A stretch of 64,000 nt of DNA from Cymbidium sinense. Lineage: Eukaryota; Streptophyta; Magnoliopsida; Asparagales; Orchidaceae. The position numbers were made by a program, and so were the translations under genes. Within the stretch, counting starts at the first letter, position 1, and each line of letters opens with the position of its first letter. The notes below the pieces were generated by a model. It saw only the letters and a program-made list of their open reading frames with translations. It did no database searches and was not told the DNA's origin. Positions 44,101 to 55,599 of the stretch are shown one piece after another. The stretch lies in NCBI GenBank assembly GCA_021442155.1, contig CM038216.1, positions 153,971,009 to 154,035,008 on the forward strand. Reading direction: 5' to 3'.

Positions 44101-44290
44101 CAAATTCTTCATGAAATATCTCCAAACAGCTTACAATGGGATATACTAAACATATGACAAGCCCCACAATTGAAAAAAATAAAAAAAATAAGGTGTACAC
44201 TCATGAGAGTATAGAGAGTATATATGCAAAATAGCTCATAAAACTAGCAAAATCCTTTTGCAAAAAACTCCAAACATTGTAGGAAATATA
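41165..44290 (-). repeat. Palindromic tandem array, subfamily A, block 3 (inverted)
   Basis: About 21 copies at roughly 145-bp spacing of the A-type repeat, read on the minus strand (CAAATTCTTCATGAAACATC, CTCCAAACATCTTACAAT, ATGACAAGCCCCA, then GGTGTACCCTCATGAGAGTA). It is the inverted partner of the left A blocks and lies upstream of the transposase start. Confidence 0.95.
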
Positions 44291-44570
44291 TATTTCATAA
44301 AAGAATTTCAAAGAATATCACTAATTGTTTCAAAAAAATTATATATATAAAATGACTGAGAAAATTTACCAATGTATTTTATTTAATACATCGCTAAATT
44401 GGTGTAATATCAAACTTCCAAATTGCTTCTCCATCTTACGCTTCTTCTAAAAATAAAATGAGATTTTTGTATCTATATAGCTCTTTGTTTGAAAAATATA
44501 TATATTATGCCTTAAATCTATTTATATATTGCTTTTAAATTTCTCTCACGCATTCAAACGTCATTTCTCC
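44291..44570. other. MULE sequence between array and right TIR
   Basis: AT-rich, no ORF and no clear pairing with the corresponding left interval. Confidence 0.4.
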
Positions 44571-44729
44571 TGCTATTTTAACGGGCCGGGCCAAGTTAAC
44601 GTTAACAACATCATTACGTTACAACACTATAAAGTAAGAAAAATCATATTTTAATATTGGACACGTGGTCTGCTCCGATTGGTGTCCGAATGTAAAGCTA
44701 CGTCCGGTCTCCACACGCAATATTTTCTC
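44571..44729 (-). repeat. MULE right terminal inverted repeat
   Basis: About 159 bp pairing with 26609-26746. The terminus TATTTTCTC at 44721-44729 mirrors GAGAAAATA at the left end. Confidence 0.8.
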
Positions 44730-44738
44730 CCTATCATG
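44730..44738. repeat. MULE target-site duplication (right)
   Basis: CCTATCATG, one mismatch to CCTATAATG at 26600-26608. Confidence 0.8.
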
Positions 44739-45723
44739 GCCAACAACTTAGAACTTAGAGGGCTGAATTCACAAAGGATAAATTTTATGAAGTATGCTTT
44801 TTTTACCAACACAATCGTAATATAATTAAAATTTAATAAAAGCATAAATGATAAATAAAATTGTACTTTTGGAAAGTTATAAAATAGGTATGTTTGGGGA
44901 GTGATAGTGGTGTGGTGTAGTTCTAAATACATCTTGAGTGTAAACTATATTTTGAATGTATTTTGAAGAATCTGAAATGAAAAAATTATATTTTTTAATT
45001 TAATCTGATAGAGTGCAGTGGCTATCAGAAAGCTATGATCTATATTTTTTAAATAAAAAAATTTCATAATACCCATTATAATATTTTAGACATCTATTTT
45101 TTGTAATAGCTCTATCGATATATTTTCATGTTACCTTTATCTATCTTAAATAGACTCAGGGTATGTTTGGGATAGATGAAAAATAATGTTGAAGATTTTG
45201 TAGAATAAGGTGTTGTTTGAAAAAACTATGTTATATAATTTTTTTTATTTTATAAAAAATAAATACACATTTCTCACCACTAGTAACCTCAAATCAGGGT
45301 AGCAAACTCAAGTTTTCCACCATAGATTCCTCAAAACACCGCTAAAATGCAACCAAGCACAACTCCCAAAATGACACTATGGTGCGGTGTAGACCGTACT
45401 GCACCGACACCATTCACATGAATCCAATACACGTAATACTAATTTTTGTATTAATAATTAATATTTACATAAGATATTATTTTCATTTCTTGCATTCATA
45501 TTTTTATTTTTAAATTATTAACATATAATAATTTAATGTATTATTATTAGCAAATTTTAACTTGATTAATTGTAGGTGAGTTAATTATAATAATTTAATT
45601 TTAATAGTTTGTTTCAAATTTTAATTTAATATTCTTATTTCATTGAATTTTTATCATAAACTTTTTAAATGTTAATTAATATTTATATAATTAATTGTCT
45701 AATGCTTTCATTTAAGTATTTAT
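44739..45723. other. Former upstream flank of CysRS, no gene recognised
   Basis: This is the DNA that adjoined the CysRS leader before the MULE inserted. It includes TATGTTTGGG words at 44888 and 45163, common near plant miniature elements, but no convincing inverted ends. A 93-codon minus-strand frame (44651-44932) crosses the TIR boundary and is not protein-like. Confidence 0.4.
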
Positions 45724-45862
45724 AAAACTAAATATATAGAATGTAATTTTAGTTCTAGAAGATCTAGTGGTGGGGTTGTGATATTGGATGATCAAGTCAT
45801 TAAAATGAGTGAACATTTTAGATATCTTGGGTCTATTGTTCAAAATGATGGTGAAATAGTAT
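45724..45862 (+). mobile_element. RTE LINE fragment (C-terminal RT region)
   Basis: About 45 codons remain open and encode the YMECxFSSRRSSGGVV and FRYLGSIVQNDGE segments. It is the same part as 16755-16875, with fewer disruptions than that copy. It is cut off at the start of the next repeat. Confidence 0.8.
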
Positions 45863-45864
45863 AC

Positions 45865-48800
45865 ACTTTAATTAATCACAAATTGATTAGTGAACACTCT
45901 CTAACCATCAATTAAAGCTAAGTTCATCAATCCAATCCAATTGACCCATTTAGCCCAATTTGATCTAAAGGATCAAATTGAGCTAAAACTTATTCTAATC
46001 CAAATCAATTCAAATCAAAGACAATAATCACTCAAATGATCAATCAATTACAACTCAACCCCTCATCTAATAGTAATTTGGCCAATTTGATCTAATTGGT
46101 TAACTTAGCTTATTTAACCCAAATGAATATATGAGTCAAATTCAAATTCACTTCAAATTAAATCAAACCAAAGGCACCAACACATTCCAAATGATCATTT
46201 GAATATAACCCAATAGCCCCTTTGACCCAATTGGGTAAATTGATCAACCTAACATATTTGAACCCAAATTAACATATGTGGGTCAAATTGAGCCAAGCCC
46301 AACCAAACATAGCATGACTCACCCTTAGGTCCCCCTTAACTGCCAAGTGAACCCAACCCATGGTAAACCTAGTTTAACTCAAACCAAGTGAACCAAGGAT
46401 TTCAAATAAGATAAAATCCCCTTTTGGAAGGCCTACCTAGCCCCTTAGCCCATTACAACCACCGTTGGTTCTCTTTAAACATTCGACTATTGACCTAACC
46501 TAACCCAAATTTGTTGGGCTCAGCCCTTGACCAAAGGGAGGACCTGCTCTCCATGACTGTCCCTTGGTTCAACTTGAGGGAGGTGTACTCCTCATGGTGG
46601 GCCACCAAACTCCCTCAACTACTAGGGCACCTCCACCTCATTAGTCTCCTGCCATTTCTGCCCACTTATGCTGGCTAGATGATTGCCAAAGGTTGAACTA
46701 ATCTCATGGCTTAGTTCACTTGGGGGAGCTGAGTATACCGCTTCTCCTTCATTCAAACTTCACTCACACATTCACACTCGATTTGATCACTCGAGACCAA
46801 CTCTTGTGAGCTTCATGATGACACTTAGTTCAGAGGATGATCCACAGAGAGGTAGCTCATGATCTTCTCAGTAGGGTTTGACCTCTTTAAGGAGAAGCTA
46901 CCTCAATCGTTAGGCTGCCAGTCTTTAGCTCTGGTAAAGTAAACTTCGGCAAATCATAGAAAATCCCTTAGGCCTTAGTCTTTTATGAAGAAAATTTGCA
47001 TATGGTGTCGATAGCTATAGGATCCCCTTTAGATTCACTCCTTGATCATTTTGTATTCATTTCCACCATCAAATGAACTCCGATGAGCTAAAATTGAACG
47101 ATAGTAGGACGATGTCCGTGTCTCACCGAAGATCGACGACGAATCATCAACTATCCATTTTGTTTGATTATAATGAACGATCGTGATTAATCACGCTAGA
47201 AATCTCAATTTAAACTATGGGATTAATCTCTATCGTCCGATCCATGATCAAACGACTAAAAAGAAAGCGCATCTGTCGCTGTTGAGTCAATAGCTATGTG
47301 AGAAGATTTAAATAATCAGTCTTGCAACACCATATGGAAAACATTGCCGCATCAATACTGATGTGATGTCGATTGTGTAAATGGATTAATTAGGGTTTAA
47401 AATATGATTTAATTAGACAAATATTTGAAAAATTATAACTAATTAAAGAAAAATCTAAAAAATACAAATAAACATATTTTTGGAAAGGATAGATTGAGGA
47501 GAATTTAGGAAAAATAAAAGCCTTAAATTTTATTAAGTGATTAGTGATTAATTATGATATGAAGTTTTAGTTAGATTAATTAAGCCTTAATTACTTGACT
47601 AATTGACTTGAAATTTGATGTGATTGTTCTTTAAGATGACCTCTATTTCCCATTATTTTCAAGGCAATTTGCCAAGTGATTTAAAAAATATTCATTTTTA
47701 AACCTTAATTAACTATTTTATATATTTAATATTTATTTAAAATTAAAAAATTATAAAATTAATTAGGAACCCTAATTAAATATTAACATAATAAGGGTGA
47801 CCTGAGAAATTAATTAGGACCCATAGTTTTAATTATTTTCCAATATCACCTTAAAGGGCTTTTATCAAATTAATTAAATCATTAATTAGCCTACAACTTA
47901 AGGAAAATTATAATAATTAACATAAGGACTTAAAAAATTTGACGAAGCCCTCTTTGTGCTCAATTAAGAAAGAAGTTTTCAAAGAAATCAAAATCCGCAA
48001 GTGTTTTGGGGTATTTTGAGTGTAATTGATAATTTTGGGTTTTTTTATTTTTTTAATTAGCCCTTAATTATAACCCCAATTGCATTAGAATTTTTAGAGC
48101 ATATTTATTTTATGTTTATACAATTTTAATAAATTTTTTATAATTTTTAGGCTTATATTCAAGGATTAATTGAATATATGAGCTCTTTTGGGCTTAATTT
48201 GATTAAATATTTAATTAATCCTAATTAAATCATAAAAATCACCAAAATCACTTTTAAACCACTTATAGAATAGAGATGGGCAAAAAGATAAATTCAATTA
48301 TTTCTTCTCCTCTTTAGGACTAAATGATTCAAATTTTAAGAATTAATTCTTAATGAATTCGTTTAGGCTGAAGAGTATTTTATTTAATGTGAATGTTCTT
48401 GGAAATTAGTGAAGCCAAATAAGTTATTTAATAGCTTTACTCCAATTGTTCATAAATTTGTCTTTCATTTGTTCCATGCATTCACATTTTAAATTCTAAA
48501 TTGAAAAGTTACATTTAATTGCATGGCTTCGAATTAAATAGTATGGCTATTATCACTAGTAAATTCTAAATTATTTTTTCAAATAATTAAACCATAGCTA
48601 TTAATCCAAATATTAATTGATATAAAATAATAAATTTTAAACTTAATTCCTATGTGTATGAACTACAAACATTGAAAGGTATATAGTTTAGAAACCAGGA
48701 AGTACGAGGATTTAAGTAGGCCTAATGAGGTATTTGATTATCTCACTTCTTTGGTTAATAAAAGCACATACCTTAAAATTTATAGTGAATTACACATTAG

Positions 48801-49810
48801 GAATAAATTATTTTCGTCTATAAATTTAAAAAACCCTAAAAGTCTATAATTTCATCCTTATGTCCATGTATGTACATATATGCATATGAATTGACAAGTA
48901 TATAGTCAAGACATTATGTAGTTTTAATTTGGAGTCGTTAGGACACCACATGTGATCTGGAAAACTTATTGAAGTGATCGAGTGCTACATTAAGGTATCA
49001 TTTACTACCTCAAAATATAGAAATATCACCCTATAATAGACTCAATCACCTAATAAGGACTCTTCAGGCAGATGGGTCTTCATATATACCAGAAATCTTT
49101 CTCTTACTTTGCATGGATAAAGTAAAGTAGGGTTTATTTTAAGTCGAGTTCTTTAGTTCCCTATGAAGGCATGCTCCCATAGTTAATTACATCTTAGGAA
49201 ATAAAAGTTTCTTAAGAACACTATCAATTAAAGTAGTCAATAAATATCTCCAAAGATTTCAACGGTAGACTATTAAAGAATTTGTTATTTTTTGGAAATC
49301 AAATGGGAAGAGTTCAAATAAGAAGACTTATTTATGAATTTCATAGGAAGACAAGTAGGGAGCACCCAAGATACTATGAAGCCTAGTGGGTGCTCTGATT
49401 ATATTACAAGTAGGAAAAATGAAATGTAACTACACTTGCAAAATAAATATTAGTTAATCAAACATACAAGCGAAGCAATTATATTTCATATATTTGGACT
49501 TAGCACCCTGCACTTGGATAGCCAAGCCCACCTGTCCTAATTAGATTATGCTTAGGGGCATAAGAAGCACCTATAAGTAAGAATATTTATATTTATTTAT
49601 TATTACAGCAATCCCATTAGCACAATTCCCTACATAAAAATATCATTAGACTACTAATAACCTAACATCCAATCTTCACACAAACAATCCTGACATCCAG
49701 TCTAAAATATTATATCATAAAATAAAATACATAATCATAACATACACCGACCTAACTTAACACTAGAATTGGTGACTTAACATTCTAATGTGTGTGCTAA
49801 GGCTTAGTGT
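45865..49810 (-). repeat. Large noncoding repeat, copy L (inverted)
   Basis: Inverse copy of parts of 49810-55560. Pairs seen: 45890 with 53780 (ATTAGTGAACACTC), 46500-46640 with 52890-53060 (AACCTAACCCAAA, GGGCTCAGCC, TTGGTTCAACT), 47100-47260 with 52260-52420, 47560-47640 with 51880-51990, and 48650-48770 with 50640-50740. The piece 49430-49810 is inverse to 55190-55560. No ORF of note. The left end is truncated at the RTE fragment. Confidence 0.75.
49430..49810 (-). repeat. End module of the large repeat (inverted copy)
   Basis: The reverse complement aligns with 55190-55560 at about three-quarters identity by eye, including GGACAG, GGTGCTAAGTC, TTGCTT-GCTTG and ACTAATATTTATTTTGCA. Confidence 0.75.
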
Positions 49811-50382
49811 GGTGCCTTGATTAGGCTTTAGAATTATGATTGTGTAAAGTTTTAAAATTATTTAAATTAATCATTAGGGGTGAGTCCACTTCAAATATTT
49901 TAATAAATTGATTGATTTTGATTTACATTTTTTATTTAATACCTATTTAACATATAATTATTATAAAGAGAAGAAAGAAGTTTGACTTCTTTATCCCAAC
50001 CCTAAATTAGTTTCTAAAGTTATATTATCATGGCTTTAGTTTCCTTAGTGAACCATTTATGAACATTTTATTAAGCCTAAATTAAGATTAGTTTTAAGGA
50101 ATCTCATTCAAACATGAAAGACATCTTAAGATTATTGAAATTGAGTTACTATCACATGAGTAATATTCCACTACTTCTTTCCATTATCAATTGCATACAC
50201 ACTATTTCATTTTTCTTTTATTTTCTTCTTTGTTCTTAATATTTTATTTAATATACATATTTATACATGCAATACATACTCACGTTTTGCACACTTGATG
50301 ATCATTAATGCATGAATTTAGTAGAAAAAAAAGATTTTATTTTATAGCTAAGCATATGCAAATATTTATTAGAAATTTAAGC

Positions 50383-50790
50383 AAGTACATGCCATTGTTA
50401 AACCAAGAAAGTGAGATTATCTAAAACCTCCCTGGGGCTACTTAAAACCTGGTGTTCCCAGGATGTCCATACTATATACTTACTAATTCAAATACATGCG
50501 AACATATCCATAAGCATAGGAATAAAATCATGCAAGGATTATGTAAAAATAAGTTCTCTATTCATATAGAATTTATTGACATGAAAAATAAAGTTTTATC
50601 CCAAATGCTAGCATATATATACACATAAATAAAATTAAGAAAGTACATGTCATTGTTAAACCAGGGAAGTGAGATTATCTAAGACCTCCTTGGGGCTACT
50701 TAAAGCCTCGTGTTTCTGGGATATTCAGACTATATACTTGACAATTTAAATACATGTAAACATGCACATGAAACATAAAAGATAAAACAA
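50383..50790 (+). repeat. 258-bp tandem duplication
   Basis: AAGTACATGYCATTGTTAAA occurs at 50383 and 50641, each followed by GTGAGATTATCTAARACCTC and GGGGCTACTTAAARCCT. Confidence 0.9.
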
Positions 50791-53089
50791 TCTTTTACTA
50801 TTTTTAAGTTATAATTAAATGGAAACTTTATTAAGTTTTTATATCCAACATTAACTTAAACTTCACACATTTTTATTCATTATTAGTTTATAGTTTCAAA
50901 AATAATTTGAGATTTATTATTGAGAATAGTTACACCATATAATAATATTTATCCAACACATGCAACTTAAATGCAATCATATTTTTTAAATTTTTTTATT
51001 TTGTGTTTGGAAACATGAACATATGAAATAAATGACATGCATATTTATAATAATTGAAAAGAAGTAATTAAATGTTGCCACATAACATACGTAATTATAT
51101 TGAACCCTAAGTACAATCAAGCCAAATAAAAATTTTTAACACTAACAAAAGTTCTTATAAAGTTTGATTTTTGATGTTTAAGTTGTTAAAACCTAAAGAC
51201 GAGAAATGATACTTAAGATTTATCTCATCCCATGTTGGTGATTTAACATATTTAAAGAAAGAAATTAAATTGATTTTATGAGTTGATTAGGTTCAAGCCA
51301 TCAAGCACATCAACTTAGTTACCCTTCCCTAAATTTCTTTAATTTAATTAACTATTTGATCTTTTAGAAAAATAAAAATAGCAATTCACCTAAAGGAGTC
51401 TAATGTAATTAGGTTCATGCTTAAAAGTTAATTAAATTAAAGAAGAAAAGAATCTAAGTTAAATACTTTTATGATTTTTCCACACCAATAGGCTAATCAT
51501 AATTTGTTTAATGATTTTATGCTATTACATGCATAAAGGGATTAATGAGTTATGTTTGAATTATTTGAATCAATTTTTAAATTTTGTTTTTATTTTATCA
51601 TTAATTTTTTTAGTTATTTTTTAATTATTAAGCATGTTAATTAACCCTCTTAAGGAAGGATCTTTGAAAAAATAATTAGGAAAGGGGTCCTGATTTTTCT
51701 CTCATCATATTCACTATTTAGATTGATTAATTAACTTTAATTATTTGATCTTTATTATTAAACAATTTTAATAATCATTTACTTAGTTAAAGAGGGTAAT
51801 TAGGATTGAAATTCTAAAATCTTTAAACTATATGACAAATAATTCCAAGAAAATTATGAGAAGCAAAAAACATCCTATAGAATCATCCCACCAAATTTGG
51901 AATTAATTAGCCAAGTAATTTGGCATTAATTAAGGTAATTAGTCTGAGCTTCAAATCTTAATTAAACACTGTTCATTATGTATTAATTAGATATTTTATT
52001 TTTATTAAATTCTCCTCTATCCAACCTTTCCAAAATGAGTTTATTTGTATTTTTTAAATTTTTCTACAATTAGTTATAATTCTTTGAAGTTATGTCCACT
52101 TAATTATTTTTTTAAAACCTTAACTAACCCTTTAAACCATTGGCACCATGTGGATGTTGACACAACAATGATTTTCACATGACGCCGCAGTATTGGCCAC
52201 TTAAATCATTCGATGCGGCAATTGACTTAGCAGTGGCAGACTCGATTTAGTCTTGGTCGTCCGATCTTGGATCGGACGGGCAAGATTAATCCCATGATTT
52301 CAAAGGGATTAAATGAAAATTTCTAATGTTATTAATCATGGTCGTCTGTTCTAATCATGCAGAACAGACGACTGATGATCCATCATCCTGCGAGCACTAG
52401 AAGACGGACACTGTCCACCTTCCTCCACTCGAACTGAGCTTATCATAGCTTGTTCAATGGTGAAATTGACTCCAAAATGACCAGGGAATGTATCTAAGAA
52501 GATCTTACAATGGAGATCGCATGAAAACATGATTCATCTTGGTCTAGGAACACCTTCTAGTGGTCGAATTGCTCGAGAAATGATTCATTTTGGCTCATCG
52601 GAGTGAGGTGAAGGTGTGAGAAGAGTTAGTTTGAGTTTGGTGGAGATTTGAAAAGTTTGGATGGATGGAGTTCTCGGGTCGATCGGGAGCTGGTCTCATC
52701 GGTGAAGGAGTGCACGAGGAGCTCAGAAGAAGGTATAGAACTGTAGAATGCTCTAGTGAAACGCTCTATTGAGTTTGAATGGATGGGGAGAAGCATATTC
52801 TCCTCCTCAGTTGAAATAGGGGCTGGGATTGGTTAAGCCTTTGGTAGCCGTCCGATCGGAGTAAGTGGCCAAGATGACAGGGGATTGTTGGGGTGGCTAA
52901 AGATGAGAGACTGACAGAGTGTAGTGGGTTGTCATGAGGTGTACACTCTTCCTTAGTTGAACCAATGGTTGCACATGGGTGAACTCACTCTCTTGGCCAA
53001 AGGCTGAGCCCAATAGCTTTGGGTTAGGTTGGGTCAATGGTCCTTTGTCTGAGAAGAGCCAAAGGTGACTGACATGGGGTAAGGGGTTG

Positions 53090-54240
53090 GAGAACTCACC
53101 CAAATGGGAATTTTGTCCCATTTGGGTAGCTTGGTTCAGCAGGTTTGACCTAAATCGGGTTCACCGTGGGTTGGGCCCATTTGGGATGGCCCATGGTGAC
53201 CCAAAGATGAGATGCCAAGTTTGGTTGGGTTTGCTCAATTTGACCCATATGGGTCAAATGGGTCAAGTAGGGCAAAGTTGACCATTTTTTATCAAATTAG
53301 GTCAAAGTGATAACTTGGGTAAGTTCAATTGATCATTTGGAGTGAATAAGTGTAATTGGTTTGATTCAATTTGGGTTAGATTTGGCTCATATGGTTCAAT
53401 TTGGGTCAAATGGGTCATATTGACTAATTTGACCAAAATGGTGAAATTGGCTTGAGCATGGGTTAGGTTTATGTTCAATTGGTCATTTGTAATTTATTGG
53501 TGGAGTTGATTTGAATTGATTTGGATTATGAAGTGATTTGGTTCAATTTGACCCTTTATGTCAAATTAGGCTAAGTGGACTAATTGGGTTTAATTAAAGG
53601 TTGGATCATGTTTAATATTGAATTAATAATTAGTTGGTAGCATTGGTTTCAACCAATATGTTCTAAAGTTTGATTTGGTTTAATTTGACCCTTTATGTCA
53701 AATATGTCAATTTGGGACAACGAGTCAAATTGGCTTGATTAGATTCAATTGATTGTAGTGGAGTGTTCACTAATAACCTACAATGAACAATGGAGGGATT
53801 GGATGGCTTGATTTGATCCAATGGGAGTTTAATTGAAGTTTGGCTCAATTACCCCTTTTAGCTCATTTTGAATTATGTGGCTTAGTCAAGCCAACTTGGA
53901 CCAATTGGAGTATTGGATGGTTGGGATGTGTTTAATGATAAATTTAAGGTTGATTGGTGGCTTTGATTGCAAATGATTTGAGCTTAATTAGGTTTTGGCT
54001 CATTTAAACCTTTTAGGTTAAATGGGCTAACTTTGATCAAATTCCCTTAGTTAAATTAGCTTGATTGCAAGTCTTGGAGGGGCTTGTAATGATCTATTGA
54101 ATAATCAGAGCAATTAAAAAAAATCAAATTGAGTTTAATTTGCTTGAATGAGTTTGAATGGAGTTATAGAATAATGGTGGGGTTAACTTGGGTTAAAGTT
54201 TAAGTTAATTTGGCTTGGAGCTTGGATTAGAAAACCCAAT
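53090..54240 (+). repeat. Degenerate GGGTCAAAT-rich tract (copy R1)
   Basis: Dense, imperfect alternation of GGGTCAAAT, CAATTTGACC, TTGGGTTA and TTGATTTG words with no fixed period. The complementary version is in copy L at 45900-46400 and a third version in copy R2 at 58640-59630. Confidence 0.75.
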
Positions 54241-54661
54241 TAAATTAAGAATAATTGAATAGCTCCATCTACATGAACGTAAGTTTGGATGAGTGTATAG
54301 TATGAGTCTTGGTTCAGGCTTGGGGTAGGTAAAATCTATTTGTCTTAAGGTAAACTCTAGGCTTAGGGTTATGCCCTTATAAGTTTTTAGGCTGAAGTTT
54401 AATGTTCTCTTAGTCACTAGAAGTGTCCTAACATTGAGGAAATCCAAGTGTTTAGAAAACTCCTAGATCTAAGGAGGGAAGGATTAATCCTCACTCAAAA
54501 AGTGAGATCAACAGGCATCTAAATAAATGTCTATTTGTATGTATATATATAAGGTATGATTAAATTAAAATTTTATACAAAATTCATGCATCATATTCCA
54601 TATGCTAATTAATGTAAAATATATGAATAAATCCATTCATGCATCAAATATGTGAAAATTG

Positions 54662-54663
<2 letters not shown>

Positions 54664-54722
<59 letters not shown>
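54664..54722. repeat. (TA)n microsatellite
   Basis: About 29 uninterrupted TA units. Confidence 0.97.
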
Positions 54723-54727
<5 letters not shown>

Positions 54728-55189
54728 TCTAATTATTTAATTAAGCATACTTATTTAATTAAATAAATATTAAAGAATAATAAAGAAAAGTCAAGAAGGC
54801 ATTAATAAATTAGCCATAATTTAGCTTTATTAATACTAAGATTCCTCTTCATATTTGAATAAAATATTTTATGTTAAATCCAAACATAGGAATTAATAAA
54901 ATTTATAACATTTAATTCAGAGGATTAAAGATCGTAAGAATTTATCTCTCAGAATTGACCAAAAGATATAAATTAAGTAGGATCCATTTCTTCTTATTCT
55001 CTTAATAACCTCAAATTAAAAATGAAACTCAAAAATGAAATCAAAGCTTAAGTCTATAAATTATTTTAAACTTTTAATCACATAATTATAATCATCCTTA
55101 TTTAGAAATTTAAACGTTCATTATTAGATAATTCAAATATTAAAAACTTAATAATGGCATATCACACTAAACCTATTACACACATTATA

Positions 55190-55560
55190 ATATTAAGTCA
55201 CCAATCTTAGTTCTATGTTAGGCCGGTGATTATTTTGATGATGTGATATTTTATTTTGTGATGTATTATTTTAGATTTGGTGCTAGGATTGATTATGTGT
55301 AGCCTGAATGTTATGGTGATATTAGACTAATGATATTTTTATAGAGGATTTTGCTTAAGCAACCACCATAATAATAAAAATTATAAATGCTTCTTGCTTG
55401 CATTTGTTGCTTAAGTCCCTATGCACAATCTACTAGGACAGCGAGACTTAGTAACCCAAGGCAAGGTGCTAAGTCTAAATGTGTAAAATATACTTGCTTT
55501 GCTTGAATGTGTGTTAAACTAATATTTATTTTGCATGTGTAATTAGGCTTTTCATTTCAT
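55190..55560 (+). repeat. End module of the large repeat (direct copy)
   Basis: Inverse counterpart of 49430-49810. It lies at the junction of copies R1 and R2. Confidence 0.75.
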
Positions 55561-55599
55561 AAAATTGAATTTTTATAATAGGATTATGATCAAAGTATG

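Larger units (their letters stand above)
26609..44729. mobile_element. 18.1-kb Mutator-like element (MULE) with tandem-repeat arms
   Basis: Both ends read GAGAAAATA inward and are flanked by 9-bp duplications with one mismatch, the Mutator duplication length. The terminal inverted repeats share GACGTAGCTTTA, TCCAATATTAAAATAT and GTTAACGTTAA in order. Inside are a plus-strand plant-mobile-domain/Ulp1 gene remnant and a minus-strand FAR1/SWIM transposase remnant, both known MULE cargo. About 10 kb is a roughly 140-bp palindromic tandem repeat. The insertion sits 100 bp upstream of the CysRS ATG, and Mutator elements are known to favour gene 5' ends. Confidence 0.85.
49811..55560 (+). repeat. 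Large noncoding repeat, copy R1
   Basis: Direct relative of 55600-60240 and inverse of copy L. Order: tandem duplication (50383-50790), AT-rich body, a GC-richer segment with GTCGTCCGATC words (52200-52400), a segment with GGTTAGGTTGGGTCAATGG (53025), the GGGTCAAAT-rich tract (53090-54240), the AATGTTCTCTTAGTCACTAG block (54400), (TA)n, and the end module. Frames of 60-80 codons occur in it but do not recur in the sister copies, so I see no protein. Confidence 0.7.

Noticed and set aside
27330..44290. Regular repeats with a palindrome, superficially like a CRISPR array
   Set aside because: Units are about 140 bp and diverged, there are no unique spacers between short identical repeats, and the context is a plant MULE.
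44651..44932. 93-codon minus-strand ORF near the MULE right end
   Set aside because: It crosses the TIR and the target duplication, so it cannot predate the insertion; its composition is not protein-like.
45865..54500. Interpretation as one palindromic DNA transposon with 4-kb terminal inverted repeats
   Set aside because: The arms continue differently on each side, a third direct copy follows, and the end module maps to the centre rather than the outer edge. A dispersed repeat in head-to-head and tandem arrangement fits better.
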